Positions 1 through 5,685 of a DNA stretch of 8,466 nucleotides are shown one piece after another. The stretch is from Bryobacterales bacterium. GTDB lineage: Bacteria > Acidobacteriota > Terriglobia > Bryobacterales > Bryobacteraceae. Each line of letters begins with the position of its first letter. Position 1 is the first letter of the stretch. The translations under genes were made by a program, and so were the position numbers. The notes under the pieces are model-generated. The model ran no database searches, was not told where the DNA came from, and saw only the letters and a list, made by a program, of their open reading frames with translations. The stretch spans positions 1 through 8,466 of the forward strand of contig JALOKO010000210.1 in NCBI GenBank assembly GCA_025456495.1. Direction: 5' to 3'.

Positions 1-1
1 G

Positions 2-1285
2 CTGAATATCCTGTTGGAAAGTAAGATCGATTTCGCCACGGATGCCGCCGCGCGCCGGGAACTGGAAGCCCTCATCCAGGAGATCCACCGGATTGAGGTC
101 ACCCGGATGGGAATCGGTGAGCAATCCCCTTCTGCCGGCTATGAGCGTCCGCCGATGGAGGATATCCCGGAGCTGACCTTCCCCGTTGACCCCTCCCTGG
201 AAGCAACGGTGCTTGACCTGGTGCGCGCCCGCAGCAGCGAGTTCCCTCTTGAGGTGAACGAGAACGTCCTTTCGTATGTGCGGTTCTTCGTCTCAGAGCG
301 TGGCAGGCGCACCTTCCTCGCCGGTTACCGTCGTAGTGGCCGCTATCGCGACATGATCTTCCGTGTTCTGGATGAAGAAGGCCTACCTCGGGAACTGTTG
401 CATCTGGCGCAGGCGGAGAGCGGCTTTCATCCGCGCGCAATGTCGTGGGCCAAAGCCGGAGGGTTGTGGCAGTTCGTCACTTCCCGCGGGAAGGAATATG
501 GCCTTAACCAGACAGCCCTTACCGATGACCGCTTTGACCCGGAAAAAGCGACGCGCGCGGCTGCACGTCACCTGCGAGATCTCTATCATGAGTTCGGCGA
601 TTGGAATCTGGCGATGGCTGCCTACAACTGCGGCCCCGCTTGCGTCGCCAGGGCCGTGGAACGCACGGGCTTTGCGGACTTCTGGGAACTCCGGCGTCGA
701 AACGCGATTCCCAAAGAAACCACCAGCTACGTGCCCATCGTCCAGGCGTTGGCGATCATTTCGTTGAACCCTGCCGCCTATGGCATTGAACTCCCGGAAC
801 CGGATGCCCCGCTGGATGTAGATTCCCACGTCCTTGAGGAAAAGACCCACTTGAACCTGGTGGCGGACATCCTGGGCATCACAAAGGCGGAACTGCGAGA
901 ACTGAATCCCGCTGTGAACGGCGACCTGGCCCCGGCGGGCTACACACTGCGGGTGCCGAAACAAACGGTCCCGGTGTTGGTATCCGGGCTGCAGCCCATC
1001 CCGGCCGCGAATCGAGTGGCATGGCGGGCGCACAGGGTGGCGGAGGGAGACACGCTTCCGGCCATTGCTTCGCAATACAAGACCAGCGTCGCCGCTATCT
1101 CCAAGGCGAATGAAATTGCCACGGAGGCCTTCCAAGCGGGGGATCTCCTACTGATTCCTGCCGCCTATCAGGCGCCAAGGCCGGCATCGGTACGCAAGGC
1201 ATCGCCCGCGAAGCGAAAGGCCAGCAGCCGTAACGCAGCCCGTAGCCGCGCGTCGACAAAGTCCCGGGCAACCAAGAAGCGATAG
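2..1285 (+). CDS. MltD-like lytic transglycosylase with LysM domains, 5' end cut by window
   Basis: Membrane- or periplasm-acting murein lytic transglycosylase (family 1 SLT fold) that cleaves MurNAc-GlcNAc bonds of peptidoglycan. The frame is open from base 2 with no stop, so the TTG at 14 is probably internal and the N-terminus, with any signal peptide, lies outside the window. Numbering from that TTG, the SLT domain spans about 110-250. It has the catalytic Glu in AQAESGF (E135), GLWQF (151-154), AMAAYNCGP (200-208) and TTSYVPIVQAL (237-246), the usual MltD signature set. A weak LysM-like segment follows at about 278-316 and a clearer LysM at about 339-382 (HRVAEGDTL...LLLIP), expected to bind glycan. 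The last ~35 residues are rich in Lys, Arg, Ser and Ala, unusual for the family and possibly an electrostatic wall or DNA contact. The next gene is codirectional, with a 149-bp gap before its preferred ATG. Family call is firm; the start is not knowable here. Confidence 0.9.
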   Translation: MNILLESKIDFATDAAARRELEALIQEIHRIEVTRMGIGEQSPSAGYERPPMEDIPELTFPVDPSLEATVLDLVRARSSEFPLEVNENVLSYVRFFVSERGRRTFLAGYRRSGRYRDMIFRVLDEEGLPRELLHLAQAESGFHPRAMSWAKAGGLWQFVTSRGKEYGLNQTALTDDRFDPEKATRAAARHLRDLYHEFGDWNLAMAAYNCGPACVARAVERTGFADFWELRRRNAIPKETTSYVPIVQALAIISLNPAAYGIELPEPDAPLDVDSHVLEEKTHLNLVADILGITKAELRELNPAVNGDLAPAGYTLRVPKQTVPVLVSGLQPIPAANRVAWRAHRVAEGDTLPAIASQYKTSVAAISKANEIATEAFQAGDLLLIPAAYQAPRPASVRKASPAKRKASSRNAARSRASTKSRATKKR

Positions 1286-1389
1286 CCGGCAACCGAAACC
1301 CGCGCTGAGTATTGTTGAGGCCACTTCTTTGCCCACCGCGGCCGCCCGAAAACTCAGTACCAAAAAAACTCTTTATTTTGTTACGAATG

Positions 1390-1403
1390 CGCTATGCTAT
1401 AGG
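1390..1403 (+). promoter_or_regulatory. Possible promoter -10 region before the Ala/Lys-rich gene
   Basis: An extended -10-like word TGCTATAGG (1395-1403) sits 31 bases before the ATG at 1435, in an AT-rich patch unlike the surrounding GC-rich DNA. No convincing -35 is present at 17 bases; TTGTTA at 1378-1383 is too close. The 10-mer CGCTATGCTA at 1390-1399 recurs 41 bases before the tRNA gene (7781-7790), which mildly supports a promoter role. Weak evidence. Confidence 0.3.
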
Positions 1404-1434
1404 CTTAGCGGGATATAAACAGGAGAGCGCGTCA

Positions 1435-2604
1435 ATGTTCCGTTATTGGGCGATGGCGTTGGAAGCAGACAACGACGAGTTCGGCTATACCGACGCCAGC
1501 GACATCGAGATCGAGTCAGAGATCCTTGAACTTGGCGACGAGTACGAGGCGCCGGAGCCCGTTTTTCGACGTAAGGTACAGGCGGAGTTTCGTGAGCTGC
1601 CTCCAAAGTCAGTTCCGGTGAGCCACCCGGCCGTGCTGGATTCCAATGCTCTGCCCCCGCCACCCGCGAGCGGCGAGGGCATGTTGGGAGTTCCGGGCAG
1701 GAGCGCGTTGGCTGATCGCCCGGTTGGGCGGGATCGCGCGGCCACCGCAGTGAGCCGCTCCCAGCCACCAGGAACCGCTCGGGCGGCCGCCTCACCTTCG
1801 GTGCTTGCTGAGGGAAAGGCGAGCGGGAAGAGCCCCACCATTTCTTCAGCGGCCCAGGGCGCGCCTGCCCCCCCAGCTCCGGCGCCTGTCGCGAAGGTCG
1901 CAAGGCCGATATCGGCATCGCAACCGCCTCCTCCGGTTGTAGTGAAGAAGAAACCGGCAAAGGAACAGATTGCGCCGCTGGCGGGGAAGCAGAGCGCCAA
2001 GGCGTCCCCGGAAGCGTCCGCCGGTAGGTCTGGTAGCAAGGGACTTGTGAGCGGGAAGCCTGTCCCGGCGACACAGGGTGCGACATCGGTTGCCTCCTCG
2101 AAAGCTGCACGGGCTGTTGCAATCCCCAAAAAGAACGCTGCGGCGGCGTCCAAGACCGCTTCACCGGGCGCCAAGACCTCTGTACCGGCTTCAGGTGCGG
2201 GGGGCGCTGAAACGAAAGGCTCGTCGAAGCAGGGTGCAGCTTCAAAGGCTAAACCCCCTCAATCGCAAGCCAAGTCGCCGCAATCGGTAGCTAAGTCCCC
2301 TCTCGCCAAGGCGAAGCCATTGGTGACAGCGGCCAAGAGCGTGGCGGTTGCCGCGAAATCGAGTACGAAGGCGGTGGCGGCGAAGCCGACCGTTTCCTCC
2401 GCAAAGAAAGCGACGAACGCCACCGCGACGGACCGGACGGCGTCAACAGCCCGTCCGAAGGCGTCGTCGGCCACAAAGCAGGTCCAGTCGCCAACGCAAG
2501 CGAAGAAGTTGGAGAAGGCTGCGGCAGCCCCGCTTTCCGGCGCCGCGCGCACGAAGGCCGGGGCGACCAAGCAAGCCAAGAAAGCGGCCCCACGGAAACG
2601 CTAA
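1435..2604 (+). CDS. Low-complexity protein: acidic head, basic histone-H1-like Ala/Lys/Pro tail
   Basis: A 389-aa protein with no recognisable enzyme domain. The ATG at 1435 is chosen because AGGAG (1421-1425) lies 9 bases upstream; the frame extends back to a TTG at 1312, but the added 41 residues have no ribosome site and cross the putative promoter. Residues 1-45 are strongly acidic and aromatic (MFRYWAMALE, DIEIESEILELGDEYE). The rest is disordered, Ala/Pro/Ser/Lys-rich and increasingly basic, ending AKKAAPRKR. Residues 272-313 form six heptads, each beginning AK (272, 279, 286, 293, 300, 307). Such Lys/Ala tails are known in histone-H1-like bacterial proteins such as AlgP, so nucleic-acid or polyanion binding is a reasonable inference; a wall- or polyphosphate-linked role is also possible. 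No signal peptide or membrane segment is seen. It follows the transglycosylase gene in the same direction, with its own probable promoter in the gap. Confidence 0.75.
   Translation: MFRYWAMALEADNDEFGYTDASDIEIESEILELGDEYEAPEPVFRRKVQAEFRELPPKSVPVSHPAVLDSNALPPPPASGEGMLGVPGRSALADRPVGRDRAATAVSRSQPPGTARAAASPSVLAEGKASGKSPTISSAAQGAPAPPAPAPVAKVARPISASQPPPPVVVKKKPAKEQIAPLAGKQSAKASPEASAGRSGSKGLVSGKPVPATQGATSVASSKAARAVAIPKKNAAAASKTASPGAKTSVPASGAGGAETKGSSKQGAASKAKPPQSQAKSPQSVAKSPLAKAKPLVTAAKSVAVAAKSSTKAVAAKPTVSSAKKATNATATDRTASTARPKASSATKQVQSPTQAKKLEKAAAAPLSGAARTKAGATKQAKKAAPRKR
2248..2373 (+). repeat. Six in-frame 21-bp degenerate repeats encoding AK heptads
   Basis: Within the Ala/Lys-rich gene, six consecutive 7-residue units each start with AK: AKPPQSQ, AKSPQSV, AKSPLAK, AKPLVTA, AKSVAVA, AKSSTKA. 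At the DNA level each begins GC(N)AA(A/G); the remaining positions have diverged, so the spacing is better conserved than the sequence. The register breaks after 313, although single AK pairs continue. Confidence 0.7.
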
Positions 2605-2621
2605 TACCTGTGGGCGCTGTT

Positions 2622-2697
2622 TTGCTGGCGGCCCCCAACGCAGCGTTGGATTGCTGGCGGCCAAGAGCCTTTTGGATTGCTGGCGGCTAAGAGCCGC
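2622..2697. repeat. Triple direct repeat TTGCTGGCGGC with hairpins between convergent genes
   Basis: TTGCTGGCGGC occurs at 2622-2632, 2651-2661 and 2678-2688. Copies two and three share a longer word, TTGGATTGCTGGCGGC, followed by (C/T)AAGAGCC. Small stems lie beside the copies: CCAACG/CGTTGG (2635-2640, 2644-2649) and GCGGCT/AGCCGC (2683-2688, 2692-2697). The third copy overlaps the stop of the nucleoside hydrolase gene. It lies 3' of both flanking genes, so a bidirectional terminator or an extragenic repeat element is plausible, though no U-tract is evident. Confidence 0.6.
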
Positions 2698-3739
2698 GTT
2701 GTAGCTTGCGGAAGAGGTCGTTGAAAATTGCGTCGCGACTGCAGTAGGTTGCGAATCGCACCGGATGCCTGCCGGTTGGCCGTTCCCAGGTGTACTGGTC
2801 AGAAAGGCCCGGGCTGGGAACTACCTCCGTGGGCACCCACTTCGGCTCAATCAGCCAGGCAATGGCCGAAATGTCCCAGATCACCCGGGATAGCGGGTAT
2901 CCCGCATGCGGGCTCTTCCATTGCGTGTAGGCCTCATACTCGGTTGCCAGGTAGTCGGCTATGGGCGACTTACCCTTCAGATGGTGCTGGACTTCAGGCA
3001 CCGTGGTCCGCAGGTGCTCTGACACATTGCGCGTGGGAATTACCACCAGGGCTACACCGGAATCCAACAACACGCGCGACGAGTGCAGGTCCTGCTGGAG
3101 ATTGAACTCCCGGGCGGTGGGGAAGCTCAAGGGTTGACCGCCCAGCCAGACCACTACGATCCGATCGCGAATGGCAGGTTCCATCAGTAGAGCGGACGAT
3201 ACGTTCGTCGGCGCGCCAATGGTGAGCACATACAGGGGGCTGGTCCGCGGCTGCATGGCCTTGGCGATAAGGTTCCGCGCTGCGTCGCTCTCCACGGGTT
3301 GACGCGGCGCCGCCATGAAGCGCTCTGAGCCCAGGTACGCATAGCCTTCCGTCTTCCGGCTGAGGCGCCCTAGGATGCGCAGGATCTCTTCGTAGCTCTT
3401 CTGCATCCCTTCGCCGGCGCTCTTGGAACGCTCGTTCTGAAAGGGAGCCGCATAGACAGCCTCAATCTCCATGTGCTGCGGGGACAGCAGCGCATAGGCG
3501 ACCGCGAACTGATCGTCAATCTCGTTGTAGGTGTCGGTGTCCAACACCGCCTGCACCTTTGCGGTGGGTGGGGCCAAGCGTTGCTCCAACGTCCCGCCCA
3601 ACGCACCGGATGCCTGCTGCTGGCTCCACAGAGGGGATGCCCCGGACGCCGTGGCCAGCGCCCCCGACACCCACCACCCGGCGGCGCCCAAGCCGCTGCC
3701 GGCGATCCAGCTTCTCCTATCTACCGCCGTTGCTCGCAT
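2687..3739 (-). CDS. Exported nucleoside hydrolase (inosine/uridine-preferring family)
   Basis: Predicted to hydrolyse the N-glycosidic bond of nucleosides, releasing base and ribose, probably outside the cytoplasm for salvage. The start at 3739 is preferred: on the coding strand GAGGGAG stands 6 bases before this ATG, whereas the in-frame ATG at 3754 has only weak complementarity and lies inside a tandem repeat. In the resulting 350 aa, residues 7-35 look like a Tat signal (DRRSWIAGSG, then a hydrophobic stretch and small residues). The metal/ribose motif is VLDTDTYNEIDDQFA (Asp-rich loop at 67-76), matching DTDPGxDD of the family. TIGAPTNVSSAL (173-184) and EFNLQQD (211-217) match later conserved blocks. 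The usual C-terminal HD motif reads WD here (RVIWDISAIAWLI, 288-289), so the catalytic His position appears to be Trp; as I recall this is shared by a planctomycete/acidobacterial subfamily. Substrate is not predictable. The 68-aa gene lies upstream in the same direction. Confidence 0.88.
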   Translation of the reverse strand: MRATAVDRRSWIAGSGLGAAGWWVSGALATASGASPLWSQQQASGALGGTLEQRLAPPTAKVQAVLDTDTYNEIDDQFAVAYALLSPQHMEIEAVYAAPFQNERSKSAGEGMQKSYEEILRILGRLSRKTEGYAYLGSERFMAAPRQPVESDAARNLIAKAMQPRTSPLYVLTIGAPTNVSSALLMEPAIRDRIVVVWLGGQPLSFPTAREFNLQQDLHSSRVLLDSGVALVVIPTRNVSEHLRTTVPEVQHHLKGKSPIADYLATEYEAYTQWKSPHAGYPLSRVIWDISAIAWLIEPKWVPTEVVPSPGLSDQYTWERPTGRHPVRFATYCSRDAIFNDLFRKLQRGS

Positions 3740-3752
3740 ACGACGCTCCCTC

Positions 3753-3812
3753 ATCCAGATCCGAATCCAGACAGTGATTCAAACCGTAATCCAGACAGCG
3801 ATTCAAACCGTG
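3753..3812. repeat. 12-bp-period tandem repeat upstream of nucleoside hydrolase
   Basis: Five 12-base units run head to tail: ATCCAGATCCGA, ATCCAGACAGTG, ATTCAAACCGTA, ATCCAGACAGCG, ATTCAAACCGTG. Units 2-3 and 4-5 also form a 24-base duplication (3764-3787 and 3788-3811) with one mismatch. The array ends 13 bases before the preferred hydrolase start (3739) and fills about half of the 114-base gap to the 68-aa gene. It could be operator-like or simply slippage-derived. The period is a multiple of three, so it keeps spurious frames open. Confidence 0.75.
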
Positions 3813-3853
3813 GCCGCCCTGCGCAGACCCTCGGGCGCAGCAGCGAACCCGAG

Positions 3854-4060
3854 CTATTCCACCGTCTTGCGGCACTTGCCGTACAGCTCCAACAACGCCT
3901 CGGCGTATTCTTCGGCCGACCGCGCCGGCCCTTTGTTGAAACCGGGTCCGGAGTTGCCCTTGCCGTAGCCGGTGGTTACTGCGATGAACTTCATCATGTC
4001 CAGCGCGATTTCATCCTTATTGCGCCCAGTGGGCGCTGCATCTTGCTTTTCTTCAGCCAT
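3854..4060 (-). CDS. Small hypothetical protein, 68 aa
   Basis: I do not recognise a named family. The predicted protein starts MAEEKQDAAPTGRNKDE and contains a likely helix (EIALDMMKFIAVTTG, 17-31), a glycine-rich middle (GYGKGNSGPGFNKGP, 31-45) and a second amphipathic helix (SAEEYAEALLELYGKCRK, 48-65). It has no signal peptide or membrane segment and one Cys, so it is probably a small soluble helical protein. The composition looks like a genuine protein rather than a shadow frame. The coding-strand sequence before the ATG (GGGTAGACTCAAAGCT) has no strong Shine-Dalgarno. It is divergent from the HipA-like kinase gene across 114 bases and codirectional with the nucleoside hydrolase downstream. 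Function unknown; similar short proteins may be restricted to Acidobacteriota. Confidence 0.65.
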   Translation of the reverse strand: MAEEKQDAAPTGRNKDEIALDMMKFIAVTTGYGKGNSGPGFNKGPARSAEEYAEALLELYGKCRKTVE

Positions 4061-4140
4061 AGCTTTGAGTCTACCCGATTGCTGGCTGATGGATGGCCAC
4101 GTGGTGGAGCTGCGATAGGATGACGGAAGCTACCCTAGTC

Positions 4141-4191
4141 ATGATCGCCAATGCGCCATGATTGTTGATGCGCCATGATTGTCGATGCAGT
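4141..4191 (+). repeat. Three tandem 17-bp units, each carrying an ATG, at the start of the HipA-like gene
   Basis: Units are ATGATCGCCAATGCGCC (4141-4157), ATGATTGTTGATGCGCC (4158-4174) and ATGATTGTCGATGCAGT (4175-4191, the beginning of the gene). Because 17 is not a multiple of three, the first two ATGs open six-codon frames, MIANAP and MIVDAP. Each ends in TGA overlapping the next ATG as ATGA (4158-4161, 4175-4178). The only Shine-Dalgarno-like word, GGAAG (4125-4129), precedes the first ATG. Confidence 0.8.
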
Positions 4192-5044
4192 TGAGCCAAT
4201 CCGGAAGATGCGTGGTGGCGCGCAAGCGTGGCTGGTTCGGGCTGGAGACGGGTGCTACTACGTATTGAAGTTGCTGCAGAACGCCCAGCACTCGCGTATC
4301 CTCATCAATGAGTGGCTGTGCTCGCACTTTCTGCTGCACCTGCAACTGTGCGCCGCTCAGCCCGTGCTGTTGAATTGCACCCGGGAATGGATGGAAAGTG
4401 CGGCTGACCTGGGCCTCCACGTCCAGAGAGGAACGGAGCAGGTTCCGCTTCAACCTGGACTGCATTTTGGCTCGCGCGTGCCGGTGGATCCCAATCGTGA
4501 GTCAATTTACGATTTCTTGCCTGACGCCGCGATGGATGGACTGGAAAACCGTTCCCACTACCACGGAATGCTGGCTTTTGACCAATGGGTCTCGAATGCT
4601 GATACGCGGCAGTCTGTCTATTTCCGTGGGAGACCGCGCGAGTTTCTCCGCGACGCAGTGTATGCGCCAACGGCGGTTAGCTTCCTGGCCATGATGATTG
4701 ACCATGGCTACGCCTTCCAGGGTCCTGATTGGCGCCTGGACGACCTTCCCCGGCAAGGCCTTTATCCACGGCCGTCAGCCTATGTCGCCATACGCTCGTG
4801 GGACGATCTGGAGCCATGGCTATCCCGGATCCAGGGCTTCAGTGAAAGCGCTATCGATGAGGCGCTGAAACAGATTCCGTCTACCTGGTATGCGGCGGGG
4901 GAAGAACGGGAACTGGAGCGGCTGCTGGAGCAACTGCTGCGGCGACGGCAACGGGTGCCTGACCTGCTGCATGCCTGTCGCCTCGCCAGGCCTGAATTGT
5001 TCCCCAACTGGCGTTCCACCGTCGCCGTCTGGACCAGCGCCTGA
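4175..5044 (+). CDS. HipA-like kinase domain protein (stand-alone)
   Basis: A 289-aa protein resembling the 'HipA-like kinase' family (HipA_2), relatives of the HipA Ser/Thr kinase but shorter and without an obvious HipB antitoxin. Visible kinase-like features are a glycine-containing nucleotide loop before a candidate lysine (RGGAQAWLV, then YYVLKLL with K32), an acidic partner in ILINEWL (E46), the catalytic-loop-like FDQWVSNADTRQSVYF (135-150: D136, N141, D143) and a metal-binding-like MIDHGYAF (174-181, D176). The C-terminal third is helical, with an Arg/Glu-rich stretch (EERELERLLEQLLRRRQR, 243-260). No signal peptide or membrane segment. The ATG at 4175 is the only one of the clustered ATGs that opens the full frame; it has no Shine-Dalgarno of its own and may be translated by coupling from the mini-frames upstream. 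Target and physiological role (persistence, translation control or other) are unknown. The 68-aa gene is divergent. Confidence 0.8.
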   Translation: MIVDAVEPIRKMRGGAQAWLVRAGDGCYYVLKLLQNAQHSRILINEWLCSHFLLHLQLCAAQPVLLNCTREWMESAADLGLHVQRGTEQVPLQPGLHFGSRVPVDPNRESIYDFLPDAAMDGLENRSHYHGMLAFDQWVSNADTRQSVYFRGRPREFLRDAVYAPTAVSFLAMMIDHGYAFQGPDWRLDDLPRQGLYPRPSAYVAIRSWDDLEPWLSRIQGFSESAIDEALKQIPSTWYAAGEERELERLLEQLLRRRQRVPDLLHACRLARPELFPNWRSTVAVWTSA

Positions 5045-5149
5045 ATCGGGGACCGTTGAGGGGAAAGGCGCCCTTGCGCGCAGCCGGGACGGGGACGGAT
5101 TCACCGCTACTGGACCGAAGAACGAATCAAGCGGCGCGATACACGAGAA

Positions 5150-5184
5150 CGGGGCGCTGTTCGGGTTGCCCCAACACCGCCCCG
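5150..5184 (+). terminator. Long imperfect hairpin after the HipA-like gene
   Basis: CGGGGCG (5150-5156) pairs with CGCCCCG (5178-5184), then TGTT with AACA and GGG with CCC around a TTG loop. Two symmetric C-C mismatches interrupt the stem. It is followed by TTTGCCCGTCTTT, a weak T tract, about 105 bases after the stop at 5044. It could be a terminator or an extragenic palindrome. Confidence 0.4.
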
Positions 5185-5215
5185 TTTGCCCGTCTTTCCA
5201 GCGACTTGGTTGCAA

Positions 5216-5239
5216 TTTCCGGAAGCTTCGTTCCGGGAA
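5216..5239. terminator. 9-bp-stem hairpin between HipA-like gene and trxA 3' ends
   Basis: TTTCCGGAA (5216-5224) and TTCCGGGAA (5231-5239) form a 9-bp stem with one G-T wobble and a GCTTCG loop. On the + strand GTTTGTCATTTC follows. It lies between two convergent genes and could stop transcripts from either side, but neither side has a long U run. Together with the hairpin at 5150 it accounts for most visible structure in the 258-base gap 5045-5302, where I see no gene. Confidence 0.4.
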
Positions 5240-5302
5240 GTTTGTCATTTCGCCAGGGATAGGGTGGCGTTTGCGCAGCTACCTGACCCCAATGTCCGCA
5301 CC

Positions 5303-5632
5303 TTAGACGTGCGAGTTCAACATGCTCTCCAGTTCGCCCTTGGGGATGGCGCCCACCTTTTGGTCAACCACCTTGCCGCCCTTGAACAGCAGGAGCGTGG
5401 GGATGCCGCGGATCTGAAAGCGTCCAGCGGTTCCAATGTTGGAATCCACGTCCACTTTGCCCACCTTCACCTTGCCGGCGAAGGCATCGGCCACCGTATC
5501 AATCGTGGGGCCCATCATGCGGCAGGGGCCGCACCATTCCGCCCAGAAGTCCACCAGCACGGGGACCTCGGCGTTGATCACTTCCGTGTCAAAGTTTGCG
5601 TCGGTAAAGGTAAGGGTGTTGTTGCCTGCCAT
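5303..5632 (-). CDS. trxA: Thioredoxin
   Basis: A 109-aa cytoplasmic thioredoxin, the dithiol-disulfide oxidoreductase that passes electrons from thioredoxin reductase to protein disulfides. The active site is WCGPC (33-37), within VLVDFWAEWCGPCRMMGP. The buried Asp (D28) and the cis-proline in RGIPTLLLF (P78) are in place, and the length matches the single-domain family. The ATG at 5632 is chosen because GGAG lies 7 bases upstream on the coding strand; an in-frame GTG at 5653 would add seven residues with no better site. glgA lies 51 bases upstream in the same direction, so co-transcription is possible, but a 19-bp palindrome lies in that gap. All key residues are intact. Confidence 0.96.
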   Translation of the reverse strand: MAGNNTLTFTDANFDTEVINAEVPVLVDFWAEWCGPCRMMGPTIDTVADAFAGKVKVGKVDVDSNIGTAGRFQIRGIPTLLLFKGGKVVDQKVGAIPKGELESMLNSHV

Positions 5633-5666
5633 GAATCGCTCCAATTCAACCACTTGCTTGGATGAG

Positions 5667-5685
5667 GAAACTTTGAAAAAGTTTC
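5667..5685 (-). promoter_or_regulatory. Perfect 19-bp palindrome at the glgA stop / trxA leader
   Basis: GAAACTTT (5667-5674) and AAAGTTTC (5678-5685) are perfect inverted repeats with a 3-base centre. The element overlaps the glgA TGA (5684-5686) and lies 34 bases before the trxA ATG. It is AT-rich compared with the surroundings. Read on the coding strand the stem is not GC-rich and CTCATCC follows, so it is a poor classical terminator. An intercistronic hairpin or a protein-binding site are alternatives. Confidence 0.45.

Noticed and set aside
383..1135. 250-aa open frame on the - strand opposite the transglycosylase
   Set aside because: The + strand encodes all SLT and LysM motifs here, and the antisense protein shows no recognisable features.
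1312..1434. TTG at 1312 as start of the Ala/Lys-rich gene
   Set aside because: It has no ribosome site, and the extra 41 residues cross the AT-rich probable promoter; ATG 1435 has AGGAG at good spacing.
1397..2245. 282-aa open frame on the - strand opposite the Ala/Lys-rich gene
   Set aside because: It mirrors GC-rich low-complexity coding sequence, has an Arg/Pro/Ser-rich composition without domains, and lacks a ribosome site; the + strand frame has a good ATG and AGGAG.
2622..3812. CRISPR array or IS inverted ends for the repeats at 2622-2697 and 3753-3812
   Set aside because: The repeats are too short and too few, lack unique spacers, and no cas or transposase gene is present.
3473..4123. 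216-aa and 145-aa + strand frames across the 12-bp repeat
   Set aside because: The repeat period is a multiple of three and carries no stops, which keeps frames open; most of their length is antisense to the hydrolase and the 68-aa gene.
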